NCBI GenBank assembly: GCA_021014325.1
Contig: CM037476.1
Coordinates: forward strand, 15,536,827 to 15,600,826
From: Plazaster borealis
Lineage: Eukaryota; Echinodermata; Asteroidea; Forcipulatida; Labidiasteridae
Reading direction: 5' to 3'
Length of the DNA: 64,000 nucleotides
The notes under the pieces are model-generated. The model did not search any database. It was not told the DNA's origin and was given only the letters and a program-made list of their open reading frames with translations. Made by a program: the position numbers and the translations under genes. Every line of letters starts with the position of its first letter. The first letter of the stretch is position 1. This document shows, piece by piece, positions 43,113 to 48,870 of the stretch.

Positions 43113-44682
43113 TATATAATTCTTGTTAAGACTTCAACCTGCAGTTTTCCAAGCTTTTTTTCATTTTTTATCTTTGGGCCGGAAGATTTGACATACTTCC
43201 ACTCAACCAAAAAGCTCAATCAGGAAGAGTTGGGAGTGCGTGAGAGCAATCACTTTAGGTTTAAATTGTTGCGTCACTCGTCTGCTTACTAGAACTGCCG
43301 GCAAGTTTTTGCTTTGCCTACGTCAAGTTTTTGCTTTGCTCACGATAAGCAAAGCTGCCAACTCTCCCTGATTCTGCAGAAAGTTCCCTGAAAATCAACC
43401 AATCTGTCCATGTTCTGATGAACACATTGAAAAACTCCCTGATTATGTAATTCTGCATATCTCCCTGGATGTTGTACAAAATCTCCCTGTTTGCAAGATG
43501 CAAATGTTGGCAGCTCTGGATAAGCAGTGTTTATTAAATAGAAATTGTGCTAAGGACTGTTCCATAATGCTTACAGGATTTGTAGAATTGGACCCTGGGC
43601 TTGTGATTGCTTTCTTCTGATTTTGTTTTGTCTTAGCATAATATAGGAATCTGCTAAGCAGGTTTATTTAATTGGGTCCAGAACCTCTTATTATTCGTGC
43701 TCTTTACAATGAGAGCCAACTGTGCTTAGATGTTTTGTGAATAGATAGTTAAGTGCCCAACCTAAGTTAGCGAGTTGCTTAAAACTTCAAGCAAAGTTTT
43801 AAGAATACGGCCCTGGCCCTGTCCCTGTAACAATTTTCCTGGATGTTGTATTGTCTTAGTATAATATAAAAATCTGCTACTGTGTTTTTCCTGTTTGCTT
43901 GCAATAGACTATGCAAGTCTCGCGAATATTCAAATTTCCAGGACCATTGTGGTCCCAACCATATGGATTTTTACGTGGGCGGGATTTCGTTTCATCGATT
44001 ATTTTAGTTTAATGTAGTTTATGGCCATGAAAATTATATGTGATGTAATAAGAATAAGAAAGTAAAACCAATTCAACAAAATAACGAAGAAAACCTGAGA
44101 ATAAGACTTAACCACCGTTTCCGGTTACTTGTTAAAAATTAAGAATGCTGCCCAACTGACGGGCATGTTCGGTCATTAAACCTATGGGATAGACACACAC
44201 ATTCGGGCGTGATTGGCAAATGAAGATTTGATTTCATAGAAAAACATGGTCTTCAAGTTTTTTTCTCGTTTTCGATATGCACAGTCTATTGGCCAATGAC
44301 TGGCTGAATTGGGGCAACGGTCTTGCCTTTGATCAGAAAGTGATTCAAATCCACATTCCATAATTGCATCTTTGTAAGAAGTGTAGTTTTTTGCCTACCC
44401 TGATTCTGCACGCTTTCTTTTGCACTTTCTCTAAAGTATTGGCCGAGCATCAGTGAGCGTTGAATTCCACACAACATCCCCACAACCTCACAAGGGTCTG
44501 ACATATCCCTTAATAAATGCCTATTTTTAATTAATCAAATGACCGGTATCTAATTGGTTAATAACACAGTTTTCTTGTTCTTTTTTTTTCACACGCAGTT
44601 TGATGAGTTGACGACAGATCGGTCAGTGTCTCAGCTCAGCGGACACTTTGATTACACTGAAGATGCTCAACTTGAATTCTAA
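3332..44682 (+). CDS. CEP43: CEP43 (FGFR1OP/FOP) orthologue, 14 coding exons, with an EF-hand pair
   Basis: Centrosomal scaffold; in vertebrates FOP acts at centrioles and the ciliary base. Exons: 3332-3412, 6260-6368, 7993-8081, 15182-15337, 16411-16428, 20575-20631, 22355-22425, 24224-24285, 27124-27269, 29319-29518, 32334-32494, 34588-34702, 40362-40533, 44599-44682. They sum to 1521 bp with compatible phases and no internal stop, giving 506 aa against about 400 in vertebrates. Residues 1-93 match the FOP N-terminus (EDTELRDLVAQTLESSGVL, then AELRASVFLALEEQ, then a LisH-like segment LIASLVQEFLEHFRLDFTLA). The C-terminus ends in an acidic stretch with VSQLSG, like the vertebrate VSQLSD end. 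Residues 152-225 form two EF-hands. The SFFDE motif near residue 314 and the GLSSL/APSL repeats near 350 are also FOP-like. The start is the first ATG, just before the conserved EDTELRD block. Homology was judged from remembered family sequence, not a search. Confidence 0.95.
3539..4294. mobile_element. Fold-back (MULE-like) element with ~360-bp arms
   Basis: Left arm 3539-3893 and right arm 3931-4294 are near-identical inverted copies, differing mainly by a short insertion near 4053-4067 and a few substitutions. The loop is about 37 bp. Termini are TAGCCCC/GGGGCTA. The flanks carry a 9-bp direct repeat AGCCCTGGT (3530-3538 and 4295-4303), as expected for Mutator-type insertion. No transposase; it needs one in trans. 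Confidence 0.85.
4311..4344. repeat. Short hairpin
   Basis: AGGACGTCAGTCAGTG pairs with CACTGACGTCCT across a short loop, immediately after the fold-back element. Confidence 0.5.
4342..4841. mobile_element. ~500-bp element with degenerate terminal inverted repeats
   Basis: The start reads CTGGGTATAAAGATCCTTTA and the inverse of the end reads CCAGGGTATAAAGGTCCTCA. Similarity continues inward about 90 bp to gaagctgaaac. The interior is non-coding. Confidence 0.6.
5640..5715. repeat. Imperfect hairpin (AGAACTAT/ATAGTTCT)
   Basis: Arms include GAGGTTCA, CGCTATCGTCT and their inverses around a GTGTAA loop. A shorter, related inverted segment lies at about 5075-5145. Confidence 0.55.
5874..6120. 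mobile_element. Diverged single-arm relic of the 3539-4294 fold-back family
   Basis: Begins TAGCCCCATAAATAGTGCC and follows the order of the intact arm with deletions: ccctacgcc, then gatttttcccccagt, then gtgtaatttta. The opposite arm is missing. Confidence 0.65.
6260..6368 (+). CDS. CEP43: CEP43 exon 2 (residues 28-64)
   Basis: The acceptor is ...atctttaag and the donor gtacgt, with one base of the last codon carried over. It encodes AELRASVFLALEEQDA followed by KTPFINQDLKKFLSTKE, strongly FOP-like. A palindromic MITE lies only about 55 bp past the donor. Confidence 0.95.
6369..7992. other. CEP43 intron 2
   Basis: Beyond the MITE near the donor it has a fragment resembling the GGGCCC MITE family B (about 7390-7520) and short repeated words (tgactacacaac, ggtgatag) at 7790-7960. 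No additional gene seen. Confidence 0.8.
6425..6587. mobile_element. Palindromic MITE (GGGAATAACAGTGTGA termini)
   Basis: The terminal inverted repeat of about 30 bp runs GGGAATAACAGTGTGATGACCCGGTCTTCA at the left and pairs with the right end, ...GAAGACCGGGTCACACTG. The outer 20 bp are also duplicated just outside the left end (about 6399-6416). Confidence 0.75.
7993..8081 (+). CDS. CEP43: CEP43 exon 3 (LisH-like dimerisation segment, residues 64-93)
   Basis: Acceptor tttctttcag and donor gtaagt. It encodes FLIASLVQEFLEHFRLDFTL then AVFNPETNF, the LisH-type dimerisation region of the FOP family. The phase joins cleanly to exon 2 (split Gly codon). Confidence 0.95.
8115..8258. mobile_element. 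MITE family B (partial)
   Basis: Contains ...ccagaatcaggttaccagcc, then the tgtgactggtatcctgctca block and gctgcttgagctgctc, shared with the GGGCCCAATTTCATAGAGCTGC family. Confidence 0.6.
8334..8425. mobile_element. TTAA MITE family A, left part, split by the LINE
   Basis: TTAAAGGTATCGTACACG...AACGGAGAACATTGATA matches the first 90 bp of the copy at 39-366, then stops at the LINE tail. Confidence 0.8.
8588..9472 (-). pseudogene. LINE polyprotein C-terminal region with Cys/His motif
   Basis: 294 residues in a frame shifted by one from the RT. Near residue 215 it has RICQHCHLDVETKIHFLLDC, the C-x2-C...H...C motif common downstream of RT in such LINEs. It is preceded by LARFRCSSHKLLVEIGRY. Confidence 0.85.
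9414..10729 (-). pseudogene. LINE reverse transcriptase, frameshifted
   Basis: Frame 10523-9414 holds most RT motifs: NKQPGKDGI, SDPGNYRGITLLS, DNQTGFKAGY, FVDFKKAFDYV, LGVQQGAVLSPLLFSLFLND, the YADD catalytic box, and KTKVVTF. The upstream part (10729-10541, NPDEWYNYFSNLCNP) is in another frame. The catalytic Asp pair is intact; the lesions are frameshifts. Confidence 0.93.
10713..12138 (-). pseudogene. LINE APE-type endonuclease region, mutated and frameshifted
   Basis: Reading down from about 12138: ATWNVHG (catalytic Asn), then CLSKTW where the family has S-E-T-W, then GGICILVK, YICPESS and LLCGDFN. After the frame break near 11630, a second frame (11561-10713) continues with NPFSDHCLLEV, the SDH motif. 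The catalytic Glu is replaced by Lys (codon 12032-12034). This domain nicks target DNA in active relatives; the Glu loss and the frame break argue this copy cannot. Confidence 0.88.
12149..13083 (-). pseudogene. LINE ORF1 protein, frameshifted
   Basis: The first frame (13083-12424) starts MASKINRKEAVMQEKASDTP. It has a long heptad-like coiled coil (residues about 20-110), then an RRM-like domain with NNVRIFGIPE and an ADDLTRKL end. A frameshift near 12425 moves into a second frame with GKRVWLKGDKLYVDGKLYDP, the typical C-terminal domain of this ORF1 family, then a basic Arg/Lys/Ser tail. In such elements the product is an RNA-binding chaperone for the LINE RNA. Confidence 0.88.
13308..13582. 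mobile_element. TTAA MITE family A, right part, split by the LINE
   Basis: Resumes at GTAGGAAACGACTCCCTCTG and runs to CAGTGACTTTAA. About 15 bp of the consensus is missing at the junction. Includes the internal hairpin aaaaacttcat/atgaagtttt. Confidence 0.8.
14185..14345 (+). mobile_element. SINE body fragment
   Basis: Shares gctttgtccttcagatgggac, then cacgtaaaagaacccag, then gggttaaccctggtgtttc with the tRNA-derived SINE at 22494. The head is missing. Confidence 0.65.
15182..15337 (+). CDS. CEP43: CEP43 exon 4 (residues 94-145)
   Basis: Acceptor ctcttccag and donor gtaaag, phase 0 on both sides. It encodes GEKYEGRETLSKDLDIVDSD then GKPLLCEVL, aligning with LEGRENLARDLGI...GPLLLEV of vertebrate FOP. 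It continues into a basic, Pro/Arg/Ser-rich linker. Confidence 0.93.
15350..15512. mobile_element. Short MITE, AGGCCTG family
   Basis: tcttggccttggtgcccctt, then ggaagtgccctttgcg, then ttgaaggcctga. Related copies are at 50746-50915 (nested) and 45187-45370 (reverse). Confidence 0.6.
15959..16328. mobile_element. TTAA MITE family A, copy in intron 4
   Basis: TTAAAGGCAGGGTATAC at the left and GTCCTGCCTTTAA at the right, with the family interior. It ends only about 80 bp before the 18-bp microexon. Confidence 0.75.
16411..16428 (+). CDS. CEP43: CEP43 exon 5, 18-bp microexon (residues 146-151)
   Basis: Six codons, EIAIPK, between a strong pyrimidine tract ending tcctattcag and a weaker donor gtagat. 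It is in phase 0 on both sides, so it can be included or skipped without changing the frame. The call rests on splice signals and on an IP-K motif resembling the KIPRYK linker of vertebrate FOP. Confidence 0.55.
16543..16732. mobile_element. MITE family B
   Basis: tagagctgcttagcatc at the left and gctaagaagctctatgaaat at the right, inverted. The aagaagctctatgaaattgct end is duplicated. Confidence 0.65.
16927..17138. mobile_element. MITE family B, complete
   Basis: GGGCCCAATTTCATAGAGCTGC at the left and the exact inverse GCAGCTCTATGAAATTGGGCCC at the right. About 212 bp, non-coding. Confidence 0.8.
19080..19205. repeat. Fragment of the 'cagctacg gctgttgctaag' repeat family
   Basis: gacagctacgactgttgcta...tcaacgcatgatga is shared with 47078-47150, and more loosely with 49750-49835. 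Confidence 0.5.
19619..19924. repeat. 102-bp tandem repeat, three units
   Basis: Units start at 19619, 19721 and 19823 and differ at only a few sites. Each unit is itself a hairpin: ctttggcagtggctatggct faces agccatagccatagccaaag. Confidence 0.9.
20290..20455. mobile_element. Inverted-repeat element (AAATATTGACTGCTT ends)
   Basis: caaatattgactgctt...atggttaaaactacga faces tcgtagttttaaccata...agcagttaatat. Its outer ends match the palindrome at 26131-26211. Confidence 0.65.
20575..20631 (+). CDS. CEP43: CEP43 exon 6 (entering helix of EF-hand 1)
   Basis: Acceptor tttttgtgcttag and donor gtaagg, phase 0. It encodes DLNAVQIADAKEKFEYYDK (residues 152-170): an amphipathic helix with the F..Y spacing of an EF-hand E-helix, then the first two loop residues, D169 and K170. 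Confidence 0.88.
21110..21198 (+). mobile_element. 3' end of a SINE/LINE with (TTA)n tail
   Basis: tgtacagcgccttggggtcc, then gtaaggcgctttataagcaa, then a (TTA)n run. A common 3' tail form of retroposons. Confidence 0.6.
21785..22145. repeat. Two direct copies of a ~170-bp segment
   Basis: acagcaaaatcacagggtac...cctccatcttacaatctaga (about 21786-21940) recurs as acagcaaaagcacagagcac...cctccatcctacaatctaga (about 21971-22137). Confidence 0.75.
22355..22425 (+). CDS. CEP43: CEP43 exon 7 (EF-hand 1 loop and exiting helix)
   Basis: Acceptor ttttttgcag and donor gtaaat. Together with exon 6 it completes the loop DKDKSGSVDKDE (residues 169-180), with Asp at 1, 3 and 9, Ser at 5, Gly at 6, Val at 8 and Glu at 12. 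The exiting helix LRNLFIDMFPHFH follows. Confidence 0.92.
22494..22880 (+). mobile_element. tRNA-Leu-derived SINE, full head
   Basis: The first 87 bp are tRNA-Leu(CAA)-like: A box TGGCCGAGCGG, anticodon region GGACTCAAGCTCTGG, B box GGTTCGAGTCCC, ending gtcgtgaca. The tRNA-unrelated body continues with cacttaaccattattgcttt and ends in aaagcgctattatataa. Confidence 0.8.
22881..23063. mobile_element. MITE family B
   Basis: ttcatagagctgcttaagca at the left and cagctctatgaaattgagcc at the right, directly after the SINE. Confidence 0.7.
23173..23348. mobile_element. MITE family B
   Basis: gtgcccaattttacagagct at the left and agctctatgaaattgggccc at the right; about 176 bp. Confidence 0.8.
23618..23882 (+). 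mobile_element. SINE, 5'-truncated tRNA-Leu type
   Basis: Starts within the head (ctcgagctctggtgtttctg), keeps the B box GGTTCGATTCCCC, and continues through the same body as 22494-22880. Confidence 0.75.
24224..24285 (+). CDS. CEP43: CEP43 exon 8 (helix and start of EF-hand 2)
   Basis: The acceptor follows a TTG microsatellite (...cgttacag); donor gtaagt. It encodes NMLERYVNDEFRAGDSDFSS (residues 195-214). The last six residues start the second EF loop. Phases 2 in and 1 out match both neighbours. Confidence 0.9.
25061..25679. mobile_element. Element with TIR-like ends AGATTCCTCTAATCTGATTGG
   Basis: The left end agattcctctaatctgattg (from 25062) faces the inverse caatcagattagaagaatct (to 25673). 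The interior is non-coding. It lies inside the 190-bp array. Confidence 0.6.
25680..26102. mobile_element. Penelope-like terminal insertion with perfect 107-bp inverted arms
   Basis: Arms at about 25679-25785 and 25961-26067 are exact inverse copies as I read them. The insertion is flanked by a 13-bp direct repeat AGAATCTATATTA (25667-25679 and 26103-26115). The arm word ggtttgcggtaacaccatgt and the GAAACGTTGAG word (inverse, near 25940) also occur at 30085-30190. Penelope-like assignment is inference; no RT or GIY-YIG coding is present. Confidence 0.65.
26131..26211. repeat. 81-bp palindrome
   Basis: AAATATTGACTGCTTAATAT followed by tcggggca faces its inverse, ending aagcagtcaatattt. Loop about 25 bp. 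Confidence 0.8.
27124..27269 (+). CDS. CEP43: CEP43 exon 9 (end of EF-hand 2 and linker)
   Basis: Acceptor accaccag and donor gtaagc. With exon 8 it gives loop DSDFSSCIDFDE (residues 209-220). Asp at 1, 3 and 9, Ser at 5, Ile at 8 and Glu at 12 are kept; position 6 is Ser rather than Gly. The exiting helix FLGMYRRLFVVCRSVV follows, then a Ser/Asn-rich linker. Confidence 0.92.
27985..28310 (+). mobile_element. tRNA-derived SINE, second family
   Basis: The head shows an A-box-like ttggcatgagtggttagtgc and a B box TGGTTCAATTCCCGG. The body includes gattttctctgggccttccg and ctccgtggtcatgggtctac. It ends in a degenerate ttgttattattgtc tail. Confidence 0.65.
28618..28885. repeat. Dispersed repeat shared with intron 13
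   Basis: tgtgtagcatgctcaggcat...attccagcatacaatggctg...gctgtgaacggcca parallels 40725-40985 in the same order. Confidence 0.55.
28912..29085. mobile_element. MITE, AGGCATGATAT family
   Basis: caggcatgatattcttccta...atagcctgaaaagtc...tgtcctactttttttccaag matches the copy at 39930-40090. Confidence 0.6.
29319..29518 (+). CDS. CEP43: CEP43 exon 10 (residues 264-330)
   Basis: Acceptor gaaactag and donor gtactg. It encodes a polar, probably disordered segment with the FOP-like motif GSEDSFFDEIPSPGRKPS (compare GDSFFDDPIPKPEK in vertebrates). The donor leads directly into a minisatellite-rich intron. Confidence 0.92.
29731..29871. mobile_element. MITE family B, partial, inside the minisatellite
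   Basis: ctaagcaggataccagtcac...taagtagctctgggaaattg followed by ggccc. Confidence 0.7.
30075..30190 (+). mobile_element. Penelope-like terminal fragment
   Basis: Hairpin CGATCAG-agcaca-CTGATCG followed by AAACGTTGAG, then ggttctgttcagaacc, then cacatggtgttaccgcaaac. A related copy lies at 53215-53335. Family assignment is tentative. Confidence 0.45.
32334..32494 (+). CDS. CEP43: CEP43 exon 11 (residues 330-384)
   Basis: Acceptor tatttacttaaag and donor gtaagt. It encodes a Pro/Ser/Lys linker, KRESPPQSPPKTPPSKASG, then GLSSLVNAPSL and MGSLAGAPPL. These match the GLSSLAGAPSL block of vertebrate FOP, here apparently duplicated. Confidence 0.93.
33767..33828 (+). repeat. tRNA-like fragment (SINE head)
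   Basis: A box tagctcagttggtagcgc and B box aggttcaaat with tRNA-like spacing. There is no matching 3' acceptor stem, and it runs into an AT-rich tail. Confidence 0.5.
33960..34110 (-). mobile_element. SINE body, reverse orientation
   Basis: Inverse of the 22494 SINE body: aacaccggggcgaacccctt, then cacatgggacctacggcttt, then tgtcccatctgaaggcaaag. Confidence 0.65.
34588..34702 (+). CDS. CEP43: CEP43 exon 12 (residues 384-422)
   Basis: Acceptor tggatccctag and donor gtaggt. It encodes WKDLKALDNKLDKMSFDLSK then the acidic GSEDYEDDFQR, equivalent to LKDLKLISDKIGSLGL...EDDDYVDDF in vertebrates. Confidence 0.94.
35253..35628. mobile_element. TTAA MITE family A, long inverted ends
   Basis: aaggcatcgtacacgtttgg at the left and its inverse ccaaacgtgtacgatgcctt at the right, then TTAA at 35625. 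It is in reverse orientation to the other copies and shows the longest TIR. Confidence 0.8.
36780..38150. repeat. Degenerate ~145-bp tandem array (CEP43 intron 12)
   Basis: Repeated words in fixed order are ggggttgtgacagtaaaaca, tttttatcccaaagaac, aacagaaaaac, gagttttatac, ggttgtggcag, cttttatgccgtaac and aaaacactctgcaaaa. About nine diverged units. Confidence 0.75.
38735..39050. repeat. Dispersed repeat shared with 51800-52060
   Basis: atgctgactttgagtctgat then cctttcaattctattgagta and agacaaatgagatcaatctt match the same order near 51950-52050. Confidence 0.55.
39316..39530. repeat. 118-bp tandem duplication
   Basis: tatcaaacaagaggttcagg at 39316 and tatcaaacatgaggttcaag at 39434, both followed by caatggggaagcctacatgt. 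Confidence 0.75.
39930..40090. mobile_element. MITE, CAGGCATGATA termini
   Basis: CAGGCATGATAATCTTCC at the left and CCAAATATCATGCCTG at the right (inverted). Confidence 0.65.
40362..40533 (+). CDS. CEP43: CEP43 exon 13 (acidic C-terminal segment, residues 422-479)
   Basis: Acceptor cggacacag and donor gtaagt. It encodes a Ser/Gln-rich stretch, then SISEDISEDIQEDIDISGDD, equivalent to ISIGEEIEEDLSVEIDDIN of vertebrate FOP. Confidence 0.94.
40725..40985. repeat. Dispersed repeat shared with intron 9
   Basis: gtgtagcgtgcacaggcaag...attccagcataccatggcag...cgtggcttacggccga; second copy of the repeat at 28618-28885. Confidence 0.55.
41230..41596. mobile_element. TTAA MITE family A, intron 13
   Basis: TTAAAGGTATCGTACTCG...CAGTGCCTTTAA with the internal hairpin aaaaacttcttgcaagaagt. 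Confidence 0.8.
43350..43517. mobile_element. MITE with AGCTGCCAAC termini
   Basis: gcaaagctgccaactctccc at the left and atgcaaatgttggcagctct at the right (inverted); interior rich in tccctga words. Confidence 0.65.
43908..44292. mobile_element. ~380-bp MITE, ATAGACTATGCAA termini
   Basis: atagactatgcaagtctcgc at the left and tcgatatgcacagtctat at the right. The interior (gtttccggttacttgt; attcgggcgtgattggcaaa) recurs in reverse at about 61840-62190. Confidence 0.7.
44599..44682 (+). CDS. CEP43: CEP43 exon 14, terminal coding exon
   Basis: The acceptor is a T-run ending cacacgcag. It encodes FDELTTDRSVSQLSGHFDYT then EDAQLEF and TAA, equivalent to the vertebrate C-terminus LDDLTQDLTVSQLSDVADYLEDVA. 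This fixes the 3' end of the gene. Confidence 0.95.
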   Translation, partial: FDELTTDRSVSQLSGHFDYTEDAQLEF

Positions 44683-45015
44683 GACTGTTTGCCAAGAAGA
44701 TGTTTCAAGATGAACTTTCAAGGATAACCTTTCTTCAGGTAGAAATTTGTTCAACAATTTGAATCGATCAAAAATGAATTTGTCTTTTTTTATTCATAGT
44801 AAAGATATTTCAAGTCTTTGCAGTATGGGGGAGTTATGCCACACTTAGGGGGCTGTACACCTGTACACACTTTTCAACATTTTCATGGTCGCATGGACAC
44901 AGAGGTTGTGGACAACTTCTAGGGTCAAAAGCAACACCACATTTGTGCTCAATTGTCATTTAAATTTACTGGAGACATAATAATCCAATGCCTGTAAAAT
45001 CGTTGTCTTTTCAAC

Positions 45016-45021
45016 AATAAA
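45016..45021 (+). terminator. Candidate polyadenylation signal of CEP43
   Basis: First AATAAA after the stop codon, about 335 bp downstream. It is a plausible 3' end, but no transcript evidence is available and later signals could also be used. Confidence 0.4.
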
Positions 45022-45065
45022 TCTATACCTGGCAGTTCAGAACCAGAACCCAGAAGAGTTAGACC

Positions 45066-45192
45066 TATAGACTGTGCAAATCTTGCACGTATTCAAACAT
45101 TTTTTGGAAGTGGCTTTAACGCGTGAAGGAAACAAACTTGCACTTTAACAGGTCCCAATGTTTGAATACGCACGAGACTTCGTAGTCTATAC
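45066..45192. mobile_element. Short MITE, ATAGACTGTGCAA family
   Basis: atagactgtgcaaatcttgc, then acgtattcaaacatt, faces aatgtttgaatacgcacgag, then acttcgtagtctat. About 127 bp, related to 43908-44292. Confidence 0.75.
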
Positions 45193-45370
45193 CAGGCCTG
45201 ATGCTTCATGTTTTAAAGGGCAAGGGCACCATGGTGTTTCTCCTGCATAAAGGGCACTTCTCTGAGGAAATTGTACATTTCTATGTGAACATTTCAAGGG
45301 GCCCCCAAGGCACCAGGGGCCTAATGGAGGTAATTGCCTTCCTTTTGCCTCCGTGAAGTATCAGGCCTGC
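45187..45370. mobile_element. MITE, CAGGCCTGATGCTTCA family
   Basis: ccaggcctgatgcttcatgt at the left and tgaagtatcaggcctgc at the right, inverted. Confidence 0.7.
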
Positions 45371-45409
45371 TATACTTTTTAGAAGCTGCGAGGGTCGTGA
45401 TAACAATTT

Positions 45410-45944
45410 TTAAAGCACGTGGACAACATTGGTAATTGTCAAAGACCAGGAGCCAATTTCGCAAAGAGCTAAGATTCATCTTATTGTGTAAATCAATCTT
45501 AATTGCTTAGCAAAGTGTGATGTCACAATACAAGTCACTATTATGGTGGTACTGATAACAGATCTTGAGATGAATCTTCATGAGATGAATCTTCATCTTA
45601 GTGTTTTGTGAAATATAGCCCAGTATCCTCACTTTATGTGAAAAACATTTTTTAAAAACCTGTTAGTCTTTTAGCGCAATCGGTCATCGGAGTCACAAGA
45701 AACCTATAACAAGAAAATGGTGAAAAAAAAGTAATATGTTTTAACTGTTTACAAACATGTGGTGTTGGACTCACGAGATTGAAACTAATTGTTCAATCAT
45801 TTTTTCAAAACTATTGCATTTCAGGCCAAAATATTTCAAGGGAAGTTTTCCACCATGACCATCTTTATACCATGTAAGTTACGTGCAAATCTGTGAACAT
45901 TCATATTTTCACTCTTACCAATGTTGTGCACACCCTTTTAAAGT
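45410..45944. mobile_element. Family A-related element with a nested MITE
   Basis: The outer element starts near gacaacattggtaattgtca and ends ccaatgttgtgcacaccctt, paralleling 53918-54263. A second MITE at about 45448-45622 (ccaatttcgcaaagagctaa / cttagtgttttgtgaaatat) sits inside. Confidence 0.65.
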
Positions 45945-47529
45945 TGTTCAAACTATTGCTATTTCTACAGTAAAATCAACAGAGGAATCACACAAATTTG
46001 ATAAAACTATAACCAACAAATCTATCAGGCAGTCACGATGATTATGCCGTTTGGTTTTTGGTAGGGTTTTTTTGGGGGGTGGAACTATGAACTTTATAAA
46101 GTCAGAAATGCAACTTTCCTCTTTTTATGACAAACTGCATTTGCATGCATGTATGTTTATGCACAATGATACCAACACAACCAACAAATGTTCATAAGTC
46201 CTACTTTGGGGGATGGTGGGGGGGGGGGGGGGTCTTGAACGACCTTCAAAATATTGGAAGCTTTGGATGACCCCTGACTGAGAATATCTTGAAGATTTCA
46301 ACTGTGTATTCAGCATTAGACTCTTGTTTTTTAATCTTAAAGGTGTTGTGTCTCATCACGCATTCCACGATCTGTGCCATGTGTCAAAATTCTGACCTTT
46401 GACCTACATGGTGCTCAAAATGTGGAAGCCAGAGCGGGCTATATGCTAACGTGCCTCCAGCTCTTTATCGGTTTAATTTAGGGCGTTGATCAATGCACTG
46501 CTCTATTCCATGGGTTTATTTTTTCTAGCTAGGTCAAAGGTCACAGTTTCCAGCATTGTTCAGAGACGGTGGGTTCAGATGGATCATTAACAATTATTAA
46601 AGTGTTAATTTTCGATCTATGTGAAATATTTGTCAACAATGTTAAGTGCATGGTTATGTTTATTGCACTAGGAAACTGTTTTTGATATTGGGACGAACAA
46701 AGAAAATTTTACTCTTGCTGGATTTGAACCTGCGACCTCCAGGTCTACCAAGGGAGGTCCCTGGGTCAAATCCCGCTCTGGTAATTTGTTCACTGTTCAC
46801 CCCAAAAATGATTTATAATTACTTGGTCAGTTTCCCATATGGTTTTTATTGATTGACACCGTTTTTAAGTGAAATTTTGTAGAGTTTTAAACGGAAAGGG
46901 TTCGTTCACTCACTTTAGTTTTGTTGATCCCAATTCCTGCATATGTTTCGGATCACTATACTTGTTGTTATTCTACCTTCATCTGTGTCTGTACACTGTG
47001 TGAATGAGTGATAATGAATACTGATTATCGTCATTGCCCATGCAGCCATAGTTTGGTGACATCAGGCTGTGTCATTATGGGCAGCTACGGCTGTGGCTGT
47101 TGTTAAGGCTGTTGCTAAGGGCAGCCTATGCTTCAAGGCGCGTGATGCAACCAGTAATTCGGAAATGGTCTGATTTGAATGGAAGGAAAACAAGATGGCT
47201 GCTAACATGACCCCCCCCTCAAAAAAACCCAAAACAACAACAAACAAAACAGCAAAAAACAAGCAAATAAAGACACTTAAGGTGGCCCCTTTAAGATGGG
47301 CCTTAAGATCATTCCACAGGTGCCGGGCAGCCACAGCGAATGAGCTGTCTCACTAATCTTCCTCTTCTAGGAATGGAAAGGGGGTCAGATCTGACGACCA
47401 AATTGATCAAAAGTAATTAAAATATACACAGCACGATCCATCCAATGAATAAGTCCCCAATATATAGTATGCACATTATAATGTCAGACCAGGTAGTTCA
47501 TGACCTGGTCTGATACTTTGTTGAGTTGC

Positions 47530-48870
47530 AACTGCCTCTATGCCCCTGGTCGTTGCCTCCATGCCCCTGGTCATTGCCTCCATGCCCCTGGTCGTTGCCT
47601 CCATGCCCCTGGTCATTGCCTCCATGCCCCTGGTCGTTGCCTGCATGCCCCTGGTCATAGCCTCCATGCCCCTGGTCGTTGCCTCCATGCCCCTGGTCGT
47701 AGCCTCCATGCCCCTGGTCGTTGCCTCCATGCCCCTGGTCGTTGCCTCCCTGCCCCTGGTCGTTGCCTCCCTGCCCCTGGTCGTTGCCTCCTTGCCCCTG
47801 GTCGTTGCCTCCCTGCCCCTGGTCGTTGCCTCCATGCCCCTGGTCGTTGCCTGCATGCCCCTGGTCGTTGCCTGCATGCCCCTGGTCATAGCCTCCATGC
47901 CCCTGGTCGTTGCCTCCCTGTCCTTGGTCGTTGCCTCCCTGCCCCTGGTCGTTGCCTCCCTGCCCCTGGTCGTTGCCTCCATGCCCCTGGTCGTTGCCTG
48001 CATGCCCCTGGTCATAGCCTCCATGCCCCTGGTCGTTGCCTCCATGCCCCTGGGCGTTGCCTCCCTGCCCCTGGTCGTTGCCTCCATGCCCCTGGGCGTT
48101 GCCTCCCTGCCCCCGTGTTGTTGCCTCCATGCCCCTGGTCATTGCCTCCATGCCCCTGGTCGTTGCCTGCATGCCCCTGGTCATAGCCTCCATGCCCCTG
48201 GTCATTGCCTCCCTGCCCCTGGTCGTTGCCTCCATGCCCCTGGTCGTTGCCTCCATGCCCCTGGTCATAGCCTCCATGCCCCTGGTCATTGCCTCCCTGC
48301 CCCTGGTCGTTGCCTCCATGCCCCTGGTCGTTGCCTCCCTGCCCTTGGTCGTTGCCTCCATGCCCCTGGTCGTTGCCTCCATGCCCCTGGTCATTGCCTC
48401 CATGCCCCTGGTCGTTGCCTCCATGCCCCTGGTCGTTGCCTGCATGCCCCTGGTCATAGCCTCCATGCCCCTGGTCATTGCCTCCCTGCCCCTGGTCGTT
48501 GCCTCCATGCCCCTGGTCGTTGCCTCCCTGCCCTTGGTTGTTGCCTCCATGCCCCTGGTCGTTGCCTTCATGCCCCTGGTCATAGCCTCCATGCCCCTGG
48601 TCGTTGCCTCCATGCCCCTGGTCGTTGCCTCCATGCCCCTGGTCGTTGCCTCCATGCCCTTGGTCGTTGCCTCCCTGCCCCTGGTCGTTGCCTCCCTGCC
48701 CCTGGTCGTTGCCTCCATGCCCCTGGTCGTTGCCTCCATGCCCCTGGTTGTTGCCTTCATGCCCCTGGTCATAGCCTCCATGCCCCTGGTCGTTGCCTCC
48801 ATGCCCCTGGTCGTTGCCTCCATGCCCCTGGTCGTTGCCTCCATGCCCTTGGTCGTTGCCTTGGTGCCCC
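47530..48870. repeat. 21-bp GC-rich minisatellite, about 64 units
   Basis: The unit is gttgcctccatgcccctggt plus c, with variants (ctgcccc, tgcatgcc, cattgcc, catagcc, ccttgg). Because 21 is a multiple of three, several frames on both strands stay open (for example GGNDQGH, EATTRGM, MPLVVAS repeats). One frame slip lies near 48110. Larger blocks of several units are themselves repeated (for example 48285-48360 and 48470-48545). Confidence 0.95.

Larger units (their letters stand above)
40534..44598. other. CEP43 intron 13
   Basis: Family A and two other MITEs, a dispersed repeat, and a partial inverted SINE body at about 42830-42990. Nothing recognised in 41800-42820. Confidence 0.8.
44683..47529. 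other. CEP43 3' flank
   Basis: After the candidate poly(A) site it holds three MITEs, G- and T-runs near 46210, and a repeat fragment at 47078-47150. No gene recognised. Confidence 0.75.
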
